Position numbers and translations under genes: made by a program | The notes under the pieces: model-generated | What the model was told of the DNA's origin: nothing | Databases searched by the model: none | The model's input: the letters and a program-made list of their open reading frames with translations, nothing else | In this document: positions 36,101 to 44,235 of the stretch, piece after piece | How the letters are laid out: each line of letters opens with the position of its first letter | How positions within the stretch are numbered: position 1 is the stretch's first letter | Origin: VGSG01 sp040756375 | GTDB taxonomy: Bacteria > Desulfobacterota > Desulfomonilia > Desulfomonilales > Desulfomonilaceae | Direction of reading: 5' to 3' | Length of the DNA stretch: 64,000 nucleotides | NCBI GenBank assembly: GCA_040756375.1 | Contig: JBFLZC010000019.1 | Span: 42,348 to 106,347, forward strand

Positions 36101-37622
36101 CAAGGTTCCATTCTATTTCCCCGATCACGGCGATATTTCACCCTGCACCATCGGCCTGAAAGCGGCTCTGCTCAGATTCGCAGAGGTGACTCCGCCTTAC
36201 TTCGTCATAACAACCGACCTGCCTCTGCCTCAAGAAGAGGCCTTGGCAGCGGACTCGGATTTTCGGGCAGAACTGAGCGAATCCGTCCGGAAATTGGAGA
36301 AGCTCTGCGGTAGATCTTTCGGCGATCCTGCCAATCCGGCCCTTTTTTCCGTTCGTTCAGGGTCCCGGCTGAGCCTGCCCGGCATGATGCTCACCATAAC
36401 CAACGTGGGAATCAACGACCAGATCGCCGCCACCCTGGCCCAGCAGGTTGATCCGTGGTTCGCGTACGATTGTTACCGGCGATTCTTGCAGGAGTTCGGC
36501 CAATCCGTATACGGGGTCGGAAGAGAGGAGTTCCAGGACATCATCGACGAACGCAAGATGCGTTGGCGGGTCATGCGTAAGGCTGAGATGAACTTCGACC
36601 AGATGAAGCAACTCGCGTTCGACTACAAGAACCGTTTGGGCGCACTCGCACCGGAAGCAGTGAAATTGATCGACTCCGGGCGATTCATTGACATTCTGAT
36701 TCTGTGCGCGAGAGAGGTCCTGCACTCATACGACGGGCCTGCCGCACGCAAGTTCCGACAGGCAGCAGATATCCACGGGAACTGGCGCACACCGGTCATC
36801 ATTCAGGCAATGGTGTACGGCAACGTGGATTTTGAGACCAGCGGAACCGGCGTGGTCTCGTACAATCCTTTTTCGCTTGAACTTACCGGTGTCTTCTCGC
36901 GCCGCGATCAGGGCACGGACGTGGTAGACGGCAAAGTGAATACTATTCCCGTGTACGACATGTGGAAGCGCGAAGACACTCTCGCGTCCTTGATGCCGGG
37001 CTGCTGGGACCAGCTCTCGCCCAAGCTGCGAAGGATCGCGGAGGAGCTCCATATGCACATCAATGTGGAGTACACCATAGAAAAAGGTAAGGCTTACATT
37101 CTCCAAATCCGCAAGAACCGCGAACGTCGCGAACGGCTGCCCAGCCTGCGCGATTCCGGGTATCGGGTAATCGCCCAAGGGACGGGGGTTTCAGGCAAAA
37201 TCTTTCGAGGAATTCTGGTAACGGACAGGAACCAAATAGCGCCCTTCCGCCACATTAATAAAGCGCAGTCCATTGTTGATGCCATGAACGATCAACTGTC
37301 CGAAGGAGAAAAGCTGGACGGGTTCATCTTCGTGGTAAACGATCCAATCCCTGAAGAGATCATGGAGGAGGTCTTTTCTCTGCCCGTATCGACCGCGCTC
37401 GTCAGCCGATTGGGTGGCAGAGGCGCGCACGCGGCAGATGTGGCCAAATCTTTGCGCAAAGTGTACGTCGGGCAGGTGCGCCAAATCGAGAAATTCGCGG
37501 GCAAGCCGGAATCCGTGCGCTTTGGAGATCTCACCTTGGTGGTGGGTAGCAAGTTGATTATCCACGGCCAGACCGGCGAGGTCGCGCTGTACGGTCGAGG
37601 TAAGGAGTCCCAAAGTGTTTGA
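33138..37622 (+). CDS. Giant protein with C-terminal PPDK-type ATP-grasp and phosphohistidine domains
   Basis: About 1494 residues from GTG 33138; the frame is open to 33006, where it would overlap the divergent gene, so the start is uncertain. The first 930 or so residues are mostly helical and not recognised. From about 990 a pyruvate-phosphate-dikinase-like ATP-grasp domain follows: ALFSVRSGSRLSLPGMMLTI, then VIIQAMVYGNVDFETSGTGV. Near the end is the swivelling domain with the phosphorylatable His in LGGRGAHAADVAKSL. The PEP/pyruvate TIM barrel is absent, so the phosphate acceptor is unknown. The last eight bases overlap a sigma54 activator gene. Confidence 0.82.
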   Translation: MDSRQLIRQISQKEPLNPYQIAGMAAVLDRSQVAFDDHTVLEVEALNTVLMVLDRTGEDASVYLIDFRQSDSHVMLFPRFPRERLDVLLHLTSLEGRRQAIAENLVPVLYEIPNWLDLVRTLSRYVLERDDEALRGQLADVMEITFSYLFAAIRQPFDQDARLEAEYSLARLIESIFKSASEEALPQYTPFVERSLDFLLRQVFIHPVNPLERRILEIAGIRAALKKRSDDVRHRIAPSLDKLMAQALITTLFTLAAIPSDLADDLRRDASSADFPGRDRFEKEILQPISGRGPEEIERRRLNLEAIVEEAPGADPEELITSLAFVKSLDDEWRGILSAFEDMVEAVPSQLQIAFAEILVVQILSIDKLEIKQLLVDGLCRIVLRLEKTRKQASRDLVNLFATLFLDSAYSSQETPRVVSCLKAVESLGVTLGRHGYFLMAEELIDRLVSRPLIQPQEKRYTVEDDDTGEPLVLAEDAAAIQAHVQHVKSLIAIIASNPRVMHRLIPYLIIQMEFAGARLCDEDLIQYWISSLLRANSSVTHFLIRTLVKAIPYSFKDIGPLDTLRLTAAGLAKELANRGVRPIGNFLGKLRGDIHWRGSVENFYFTQGILKYLATGEPEAISEWMPRESMPYLSMDQWCSPQEAEGIGYLCRRIFEDYKLSAEEKNGFASLIRVDTARYRENEEWPEFSRRVVLDVLDLLKGLHAKYFITRQDLSGTTIDQDLVRFGRIIDERAHIKETYLTPDITEAMPAAVTLTDGAEDYVREMERISRDHPGTPIVLRAKKAGHAYAQKATYIEEHFEAFNKDLTLESLQETIASSISNTHFAEITVENLPSALIFLDSLVRGLAVNGHSSYYLLQAGRDLAQAGALGMTFDKVRDLLRVIKRELDDIYAFYRQVFEPPFDAFVAACPMDRLPRKLKNLTTLKEIPDSDFFRNYLKTLYISDLQARDGNLRVLETFVDKVELFLNQRLAESSRPVAPLPDTAGPKVPFYFPDHGDISPCTIGLKAALLRFAEVTPPYFVITTDLPLPQEEALAADSDFRAELSESVRKLEKLCGRSFGDPANPALFSVRSGSRLSLPGMMLTITNVGINDQIAATLAQQVDPWFAYDCYRRFLQEFGQSVYGVGREEFQDIIDERKMRWRVMRKAEMNFDQMKQLAFDYKNRLGALAPEAVKLIDSGRFIDILILCAREVLHSYDGPAARKFRQAADIHGNWRTPVIIQAMVYGNVDFETSGTGVVSYNPFSLELTGVFSRRDQGTDVVDGKVNTIPVYDMWKREDTLASLMPGCWDQLSPKLRRIAEELHMHINVEYTIEKGKAYILQIRKNRERRERLPSLRDSGYRVIAQGTGVSGKIFRGILVTDRNQIAPFRHINKAQSIVDAMNDQLSEGEKLDGFIFVVNDPIPEEIMEEVFSLPVSTALVSRLGGRGAHAADVAKSLRKVYVGQVRQIEKFAGKPESVRFGDLTLVVGSKLIIHGQTGEVALYGRGKESQSV

Positions 37623-39393
37623 TAGCCATTCCATTGGACGCCTGCTGTTGGAAGCGGGCCGCATAAGCAAGGACGATTACTCCACTGCTGTTCGGCAATC
37701 TCGAGACACAGGCAGGTCTCCACACGAAATCCTTATCTCCGATGGGAAGATCTCCGTTGATGAGCTGGTGCAGGCTATTACCATCCTGATGGATATTACG
37801 TTTCTCAAAGAGGCGGTGGACACGGACAGCCGCAAAGAAGTTCCCCAGCAGGCCTTGCTGCCCTTGGGCTCTTACCTGGAACGAATCTCGCTGCTATTCA
37901 AGACCGCTATCCTCATGTCAACCAAGAAGAGTGTGAGCTCGCTCATGGAACTCCTTATACGGGAAGCGCCTTCGGTGATGAACGCTGAACGAGCCACCAT
38001 TTTCTTGGCCGATTTCGAAAGGAGAGAGCTCTACTCGCATCTCGGGGTCGGGCTCACTTTCGATCAGATTCGTATCCCGTGGGATTCCGGTGTGGCAGGG
38101 TGGGTCTTCACCCACGGCAAAGCTCTCAATATCGCAGAGCCTTATGAAGATCCTCGGTTCAATAGAGATGTGGATGCACGGACAGGCTTCAGGACCACAA
38201 GTCTTTTGTGTGTTCCGCTGCGGCACGCGAAGGGCTCGATCATGGGGGTGTTCCAGGTGCTCAATAAACGAGCCGGAGTCTTTACCCCTACCGATTTGGA
38301 AATATTGGAGATTCTCGCGTCTCAAGCAGCGCGCTCGCTTGAGAACGTCTTAGAACTCGACCAACCGAGAGATAACGTTCCGCGGCCGGAGACTCCCGTC
38401 GCTGACCTGGACGAATCCCTCAGGAAGGGAAACCCTCTCGATGCTATCGTGGGCACGACCGCTGCCATTCAGGAGATTCACTCTCTTACCCGAAGAGTAG
38501 CTCCGACAGAGACAACAGTCCTGATTCAAGGTGAATCGGGCACCGGCAAAGAACTGGTGGCACGCGCTATCCACGCGTTGAGTCGCAGGGCCTCTGGACC
38601 CATGATCACGCTCAACTGCGCGGCCGTTCCTTCCGAACTCATCGAAAGCGAACTGTTTGGTCATAAACGTGGGGCGTTCACAGGAGCCATGAGGGACCAT
38701 GAAGGCGTGTTTCGGTCCGCTCATGGTGGTACGCTCTTCCTGGATGAAATCGAGGCTACCCCACCCGCGATGCAGGTGAAACTCCTCCGTGCCATCCAGA
38801 TGGGAGAGGTTAAGCCTGTCGGTGACAACATCTCACAGCATGTGGATGTGCGACTTATCGCGGCCACAAATCAGGATCTCGCGAAACTCACCGCTCAAGC
38901 CAAATTCCGCGAAGATCTGTTCTACAGAATACATGTCTTTCCGATCGTGATCCCGCCTTTGCGCGATCGCGCGCACGATATCCCCATCCTTGTGGACCAT
39001 TTCCTCGACAAATACGGGCAACAAGCCGACAAGGATATACGAGGTATGGACGCGGCCGCGCTCAAGCTGCTCATCAGGTACCCTTGGCCGGGAAACATCC
39101 GTGAGTTGGAAAACGAAATCGAACGGGCGGTGGTGCTCACACCTCCGGGCGGCACGATCTCTGTGCGCAGCCTATCTTCCAGAATACCCGGTTCACTGGA
39201 ACAGATTGTCGAAGAAATCCCTACGGGTAATCCCGGCACACTCAAACACGCAGTGGACGATTTGGAAAGAAAGATGATCGTAGACGCTCTTCAGAGCTGC
39301 AGCGGAAACAGAAGCTTGGCCGCCAAACGCCTGGGCCTGTCGCGCCAAGGCCTGCTCAACAAATTGCATAAATTCGACCTGAATAATCACTGA
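37615..39393 (+). CDS. Sigma54-dependent activator with MshEN-like and GAF domains
   Basis: A 592-residue regulator. Residues 1-75 hold two repeats of the type GRLLLEAGRISKDDYSTAV and SPHEILISDGKISVDELVQA, like the MshEN domain found in type II secretion ATPases, which can bind c-di-GMP. A GAF domain follows (about 95-245). The AAA+ domain has Walker A GESGTGKE (about 305), the sigma54 contact loop GAFTGA (about 352) and Walker B GGTLFLDEIE. A Fis-type HTH ends the protein (NRSLAAKRLGLSRQGLLNKL). It is translated from inside the end of the dikinase-like gene, so the two are functionally linked. Confidence 0.9.
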   Translation: MFDSHSIGRLLLEAGRISKDDYSTAVRQSRDTGRSPHEILISDGKISVDELVQAITILMDITFLKEAVDTDSRKEVPQQALLPLGSYLERISLLFKTAILMSTKKSVSSLMELLIREAPSVMNAERATIFLADFERRELYSHLGVGLTFDQIRIPWDSGVAGWVFTHGKALNIAEPYEDPRFNRDVDARTGFRTTSLLCVPLRHAKGSIMGVFQVLNKRAGVFTPTDLEILEILASQAARSLENVLELDQPRDNVPRPETPVADLDESLRKGNPLDAIVGTTAAIQEIHSLTRRVAPTETTVLIQGESGTGKELVARAIHALSRRASGPMITLNCAAVPSELIESELFGHKRGAFTGAMRDHEGVFRSAHGGTLFLDEIEATPPAMQVKLLRAIQMGEVKPVGDNISQHVDVRLIAATNQDLAKLTAQAKFREDLFYRIHVFPIVIPPLRDRAHDIPILVDHFLDKYGQQADKDIRGMDAAALKLLIRYPWPGNIRELENEIERAVVLTPPGGTISVRSLSSRIPGSLEQIVEEIPTGNPGTLKHAVDDLERKMIVDALQSCSGNRSLAAKRLGLSRQGLLNKLHKFDLNNH

Positions 39394-39494
39394 GCGTGGG
39401 ACGATTTTCGAATTGTCCCTCCCAAAACGGAGATGCGCGTCTGTCCCTCCTTCATCTTATAGGTTCGGGTTTCCATAAGGCAGGAAACGAATAT

Positions 39495-39836
39495 TCAGAC
39501 TTGCTCTAAGAGGATTCGCTTGATCTGGACTTCAAGGTCGGGCAGGTTATTCAATATGATGTCCCAGATAATTTCCAGGTCCACGGCGAAGTACTGATGG
39601 ATAAGGATGTCACGCAGACCTCCCATCCGGGCCCAGTCAACCTCCGAGTAACTCAACCGCACCTCGTTGGGGACACTCTTGGCCGCCTCACCAATGATTT
39701 CGAGGTTTCGGATTACCGCTTCCTGTACGGTCAAGTCCCTGGCGAAATCATCGTAGGAATGGCCTGAAGTCAGGACCTGAATTCGCTGCAACGACGTCAA
39801 CATATCTTCAAGGAAGACTCTATAATCCCTTGGCAT
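39495..39836 (-). CDS. hepT: HepT-family (DUF86) toxin
   Basis: The start is set at ATG 39836, giving 113 residues (MPRDYRVFLEDMLTSLQRIQ); the frame to 39884 adds 16 residues. The RNase-type motif R-x4-6-H-x-Y is present in RDILIHQYF. HepT toxins cleave or modify RNA and are held off by MntA, which AMPylates the HxY tyrosine. The mntA gene lies upstream and overlaps this one by 17 bases. Confidence 0.85.
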   Translation of the reverse strand: MPRDYRVFLEDMLTSLQRIQVLTSGHSYDDFARDLTVQEAVIRNLEIIGEAAKSVPNEVRLSYSEVDWARMGGLRDILIHQYFAVDLEIIWDIILNNLPDLEVQIKRILLEQV

Positions 39837-40113
39837 AGACCGTCTCCTCAAAAATTGCTTTCCGTAATCTCGGTTTAACCGCATCCGAGATCACCAGATC
39901 AACGCGACATCCGAACAGGTCTTCGAGAAAGAACTTGAGGTCCATGTAGTTGTTAAAAGTCTTTTTCTCAAACTCCACGAGGAAGTCTATATCACTAGCG
40001 CCCTTCTGTTCGCCCCGGGCATATGAGCCGAATATACCGAGGCGGCGCACTCCAAAGCCACGGATGATTTCCTGGTTCACTTCCAGTTTCTTAAGGATTT
40101 CGTCACTGGTCAT
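39820..40113 (-). CDS. mntA: MntA-family nucleotidyltransferase antitoxin
   Basis: A 97-residue minimal nucleotidyltransferase. The GS-x10-D-x-D active site is complete: GSYARGEQKGASDIDF. A third carboxylate is likely in CRVDLVISDAV. It transfers AMP to the partner HepT and so acts as antitoxin. The gene is first in the pair, as usual, and overlaps hepT. Confidence 0.87.
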   Translation of the reverse strand: MTSDEILKKLEVNQEIIRGFGVRRLGIFGSYARGEQKGASDIDFLVEFEKKTFNNYMDLKFFLEDLFGCRVDLVISDAVKPRLRKAIFEETVYAKGL

Positions 40114-40192
40114 GTGGTGCCCTCCTTTTCGATGGAGACGCAGATTGCGAGGGTCGCCTCGAGGTTTGTGTAAATTCCATTCCGAAACATGC

Positions 40193-41869
40193 TTAGTCTG
40201 GGGTCGCCGGCATCACAGGGCCGTCCACGCATGAGCGCAGGCCGGCTGGTGTGCCGCAGCTCCCGCAGATTCCAATGCCGCAACGCATGATGTCTTCCCG
40301 TCCGAGATAGATGCGCCGAGAAGGGACAATATCGCGCAGAACACCCACGACAGCATCCATCATATGACCAGGTCCGCAGAGGAAAACCGAGCTGCTGCGA
40401 TACACTTCAGGATGTATTCGTACGTCTTCCGCGAGAGTCCTGACCACTTCGCCAGGCTGACCTTCTCGGTCCACGACAACGCGGACCTGGGGAAGCGCGG
40501 CCAAGAGATCTTTTTGGAACCACTCCTCAACAGGCTTGGAGAATCCCGCAAAACACCTCACCACCGATTCGCGCGATCTGGATGCCGCCATCATGATGGG
40601 CGCAAGCCCCGTGCCTCCTCCCACGAGCACGAGCCCTCCCTTTGCCCGCCGCCTATCGGGGAAGCCGTTGCCGTACGGGCCCCTCATGTAGAGCAAATCT
40701 CCGCGTGAAAGCCTTTTAAGCGCTCGGGTGAACGGGCCAACCTCTCGCACCAAGTAGACAGGCGGATTCGCGTGCGCAGGTGAAAAAGGCTTCTCGCCCA
40801 CTTCAGGCAGTCGCAGGAAGAAGAACTGGCCTGGTCGGCATTCCGGTCCGTTTTCCAGACGAAGCTGGAACATGGAATCGCCCATCGGCCTGTTCTCCAC
40901 GACTTTCGTGCGCACGTAAGCCGTGCACGCACCCTTAGAAGCCCGCTTAGAGATCTTTACGGTCTCCATATTGCTGTCCAGGTCAGAGATGAGCCGAGTA
41001 AAGTATCGCGCGATACTCGGAGTGTCCATCCCCGCTAGCGCAGATCCTATGCCGAAGAGCGCCGCGCCTGCGTTCAGATATGCGACCACGTCCCTGGCAG
41101 TGGAGATACCTCCGCACGCGACGATCGGGATATCCACGGCAGCGGATGCCTCTCGAACCGCTCTGATGCCTAAAGGCAAAACCCCTGCGCCTGACAGGCC
41201 TCCGGCCACATTGCTCAGGATCGGATTTCCCTCGTCGTCTGTGGCGATCCCCGGGCCCACAGTGTTGATCAACGTCAAACCGTCTGCGCCTGAATCGCGG
41301 CACAGTCGCGCCATGCCGGGGATATCTCCAAGATTAGGCGAGAGCTTCGCGATGATCGGCTTGGCCACCACGGCTTTCAGAAGCCGAATAATGACCTGCA
41401 CTGCTTCAGGATCTGAACCGATGGCCTGACCAGCGCCCTTCACGTGCGGACAGGACAGGTTAAGCTCGAATGCGTCCGCGATAGGTTCCAGGATGCGCGC
41501 ACACTCCAGGAATTCCTCCGGACTCATGCCCATGATGGAAATAACGAGCGACTTGCGATTCTGCAGCGGCAAGAGCGGGCCCATAGCGTCGAGAAAGGCT
41601 TGAGCTCCAGGATTAGCCAAGCCTACCGCATTGACGAAGCACCCGGGAAAGTACTCGTGGAGAATGGGTTCCCGGTAGCCTGCACGAGGCTCTAAGCTGA
41701 GGGTCTTCGTAGTGAGGAAGCCGATGTCGGGAACGTCTCGGGCGATGCGCGCAAGCACTGCGGGAGTGGTCGTCACAATCCCTGATGGGATCGTAAAGGG
41801 TGACGTGATCCCCAGACGCGCCAGGGCTGTTGTCTCAAGACGCTCAAGTGCAGATTGGAGGACGCTCAT
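40193..41869 (-). CDS. Dihydroorotate dehydrogenase fused to its electron-transfer subunit (PyrD-PyrK)
   Basis: A 558-residue fusion. Residues 1-300 are a class 1B PyrD: KTLSLEPRAGYREPILHEYF, the active-site Cys in LNLSCPHVKGAGQAIG, and the FMN-phosphate site IVACGGISTARDV. Residues from about 310 are PyrK-like: FAD-binding PGQFFFLRLPEVG, NAD-binding GGLVLVGGGTGLAPIMMAAS, and a 2Fe-2S site C-x4-C-x2-C-x8-C starting CGIGICGSC. Normally pyrD and pyrK are separate genes. The expected reaction is dihydroorotate to orotate with NAD+. No other pyr gene is near, so a related pyrimidine substrate is possible. Confidence 0.85.
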   Translation of the reverse strand: MSVLQSALERLETTALARLGITSPFTIPSGIVTTTPAVLARIARDVPDIGFLTTKTLSLEPRAGYREPILHEYFPGCFVNAVGLANPGAQAFLDAMGPLLPLQNRKSLVISIMGMSPEEFLECARILEPIADAFELNLSCPHVKGAGQAIGSDPEAVQVIIRLLKAVVAKPIIAKLSPNLGDIPGMARLCRDSGADGLTLINTVGPGIATDDEGNPILSNVAGGLSGAGVLPLGIRAVREASAAVDIPIVACGGISTARDVVAYLNAGAALFGIGSALAGMDTPSIARYFTRLISDLDSNMETVKISKRASKGACTAYVRTKVVENRPMGDSMFQLRLENGPECRPGQFFFLRLPEVGEKPFSPAHANPPVYLVREVGPFTRALKRLSRGDLLYMRGPYGNGFPDRRRAKGGLVLVGGGTGLAPIMMAASRSRESVVRCFAGFSKPVEEWFQKDLLAALPQVRVVVDREGQPGEVVRTLAEDVRIHPEVYRSSSVFLCGPGHMMDAVVGVLRDIVPSRRIYLGREDIMRCGIGICGSCGTPAGLRSCVDGPVMPATPD

Positions 41870-41924
41870 GGCAATAAGCCACCTCTCCAGGTTCCGAGAC
41901 TTATCGTGCCTGTTATTGGGCCGA

Positions 41925-42548
41925 TCAGCCTGCCTTCTCCAGCAAAAGCATAGGATCGACTGGTTTTGAGCGAGACCGCACCTCGAAGTACAAGTCCGCA
42001 GGCACAGTACGACCTGAGTTCCCCACCGTCCCTATTGCCTGGCCTTTCTTGACCAGCGCGCCTTTCTCGACGCTCGGGGTATCAAGGTGAGCATACACTG
42101 TTACGAGGCGGTCCGCATGTTCGATGAGAATTACGTTACCGTAGCCTTTTATGGACCCCACGTACCCGACCTTACCGTCTGCTGCGGCTCTTACAGGCGC
42201 TGAGTTTTTCGCGGAGATAAGGATCCCGTTTTGCTCCGCGCGGTTTTGTGCGCCGAATCGGGAGACGATACGGCCCTGCACAGGCCAAGTCAATTTGCCT
42301 GAGGGCTGCGAAGCGGTCCGCACTTGATGCTTCATGACGTGCCCGGGCCCAGCGAATGAACGACGCACTGACGACCGCTCGCCGGAATCGAGGCCTGTCT
42401 TGACCTCCCGTACGCCGCCACGATGCAGGCAACCTCCGGCAAGAACAAGTAATGCAGCAAGTGCGAGCGCCGGAACAATCCTCAGCAAAGCGGTTCTGGG
42501 CGCGGATTTTGCCACGGGGAATCTCGATCCGAGAAAGGCCCTTTTCAT
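41925..42548 (-). CDS. M23-type LytM protein, probably catalytically inactive (NlpD/EnvC-like)
   Basis: A 207-residue protein with an N-terminal hydrophobic segment ending LVLAGGC, a possible lipobox. The LytM domain spans about 95-205 (GRIVSRFGAQNRAEQNGILI to LYFEVRSRSKPVDPMLLLE). Of the zinc and catalytic residues, the HxG/D of the first motif is replaced (NGILIS) and the last His is missing (LYFEVR); only YAHL keeps its His. This resembles NlpD and EnvC, which activate amidases instead of cutting peptidoglycan. The upstream gene is pcm, and pcm-nlpD neighbours are classic in other proteobacteria. Confidence 0.82.
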   Translation of the reverse strand: MKRAFLGSRFPVAKSAPRTALLRIVPALALAALLVLAGGCLHRGGVREVKTGLDSGERSSVRRSFAGPGHVMKHQVRTASQPSGKLTWPVQGRIVSRFGAQNRAEQNGILISAKNSAPVRAAADGKVGYVGSIKGYGNVILIEHADRLVTVYAHLDTPSVEKGALVKKGQAIGTVGNSGRTVPADLYFEVRSRSKPVDPMLLLEKAG

Positions 42549-42635
42549 CGGGCCTTTGTCATGCGTCAGGCAAGCAGTGTGAAAGACGGGATCTTTCCTC
42601 TTTTGAAGAAGCTTGCGAGTACTTTCGATGGCTTT

Positions 42636-43358
42636 TCACCAGCCGAACTTGCCGATGAGGTCCACGAATCGGCAACCGGTATGGCTTTCAACCCTTGTGC
42701 CATCCTGCGTCTTCGTCACTCGCTTGAGTGTTTGGGAAAAGCGATCCCCTACAGGAATTACCAAGCGTCCTCCCACCTGGAGCTGTTCCACCAGCACTTC
42801 CGGGATCACCGGCGCGCCTGCCGTGACGATTATGCCGTCAAAAGGCGCTTCGGCCACCCAACCCTGTGTTCCGTCTGCCACAAGAAAGCTGACGTTATGG
42901 TACCCGCACTCATCCAGGGTCTTACGCGCTTTTTGCAGAAGCCTTTCCAAGCGCTCCACCGTGTACACCCACTTGCACAGCCTGCTGAGCACCGCAGCTT
43001 GATATCCGGAGCCGGTCCCTATCTCCAAGACCCTTTCGTGGGGTTGGAGCTCCAGCAGCTCCGTCATGACCGCGACCATGTAAGGTTGACTTATGGTCTG
43101 GCCTTCGCCGATTGGGAGTGGATTGTCGTCGTACGCCTCATCCGCGAGAGAAGCGTCCACGAAGGAATGCCGGGGAACCTCCTCCATCGCTGCCAGCACC
43201 CCGGGGTCAGTTATACCTCGCGCCTCAAGCTGCCGCTTTACCATCAATTTTCGAGCAGCAGAATGGTCTCTCATCGTATTGCGCCCGAAGGAGAACCCAA
43301 GCCTCATGTTCATCGGCATCAACAAATAAGCAAGTGACCTGGAAGATGCCTTTCCCAT
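42636..43358 (-). CDS. pcm: Protein-L-isoaspartate O-methyltransferase
   Basis: A SAM-dependent repair methyltransferase. The SAM site is VLEIGTGSGYQAAVLSRLCK; the family start block is KRQLEARGITDPGVLAAMEE with VPRHSFVDASLADEAYDDN, and PIGEGQTISQPYMVA is the PIMT signature. The full frame has 240 residues; typical enzymes of about 212 residues would start at the internal ATG 43274 (MRDHSAARKLMVKRQL). No candidate start has a clear ribosome site, so the start is uncertain. Confidence 0.9.
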   Translation of the reverse strand: MGKASSRSLAYLLMPMNMRLGFSFGRNTMRDHSAARKLMVKRQLEARGITDPGVLAAMEEVPRHSFVDASLADEAYDDNPLPIGEGQTISQPYMVAVMTELLELQPHERVLEIGTGSGYQAAVLSRLCKWVYTVERLERLLQKARKTLDECGYHNVSFLVADGTQGWVAEAPFDGIIVTAGAPVIPEVLVEQLQVGGRLVIPVGDRFSQTLKRVTKTQDGTRVESHTGCRFVDLIGKFGW

Positions 43359-43453
43359 ATCATTCTATCACGACTTGTGAGAGCCTCGACCCGGCTCGAG
43401 GCCCATGCCACCCAAAACGGACAATGCCCGCACCGGCCAAGAGCCCCAGCCGG

Positions 43454-44026
43454 CTATCTCCGCGGGCCCTGAAACGGTGAAAGTTGCGGCGGCCCACTCG
43501 AATAAGGCTTAGCAGCAGGCAAGGGAGCCGACGTATCATAGCCCTGCGGAGGCTGCAAAGGCGGCGCCGACGTATTTCCGCCTTGTCCCGATGTGGCCGG
43601 CGCTTCCGGGAAAAACTGCCCGTCTATAAGATTGGACACCCGATCCATGAAATTGGAAGGGAGAGCAATCAACCATTCCAGGGTGTTGGATATGAATAGT
43701 CTGGGGTTGAGCTCGTCATAATACGGATTGTGGTGCCGTGGGTACGGATAGTTGGGGTGGCCGCCTTGGCCGGCCAGGGGCGCGACTTGAGGCGCAGTCT
43801 GGTTGTACGGACCGCCTTGACCGTACTGAGCGGGCTGGCCGTACGACGGTACGGGCTGATTCCCTCCGGAATAACCCTGGTATGGCGGCTGCGCAGGCAA
43901 AGAAGGGGCCTGTCCCCCGTACTGAGCAGCCGGTTGAGCAGGCTGAGGCTGCGTCTGCCAAGCCACAGACGGAATCGCAATCGCGATCAACAACAGTGAA
44001 AGGAAGAAGGTGTAGATGAGGCGCAT
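43454..44026 (-). CDS. Secreted Pro/Gln/Gly-rich protein
   Basis: The start is ATG 44026 with GGGAGGATACG directly upstream, giving 190 residues. A signal peptide (MRLIYTFFLSLLLIAIAIPS) is followed by a low-complexity stretch rich in Pro, Gln, Gly and Tyr, then a short ordered segment NPRLFISNTLEWLIALPSNF, and another Pro-rich tail. I do not recognise a family. An extracytoplasmic structural or adaptor role is possible but cannot be shown. Confidence 0.65.
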   Translation of the reverse strand: MRLIYTFFLSLLLIAIAIPSVAWQTQPQPAQPAAQYGGQAPSLPAQPPYQGYSGGNQPVPSYGQPAQYGQGGPYNQTAPQVAPLAGQGGHPNYPYPRHHNPYYDELNPRLFISNTLEWLIALPSNFMDRVSNLIDGQFFPEAPATSGQGGNTSAPPLQPPQGYDTSAPLPAAKPYSSGPPQLSPFQGPRR

Positions 44027-44235
44027 CGTATCCTCCCGAATCATGGGTTTCATGGCGGGAAGACTTAGTCCGATGCGCTCTCGATTTCAACTGATTTTTG
44101 AGTGTGCGGAAAAAGATCTTGACACGGACCCTGGGGGTGTCTAAAATTCCGCGCTCCGCGGTCGGGCGGCTCTTGCCATTGGCGGGTCCGATGATTATTT
44201 GAGCGAGACGAGCCCAGATGAAGGAGCGTGAAATC

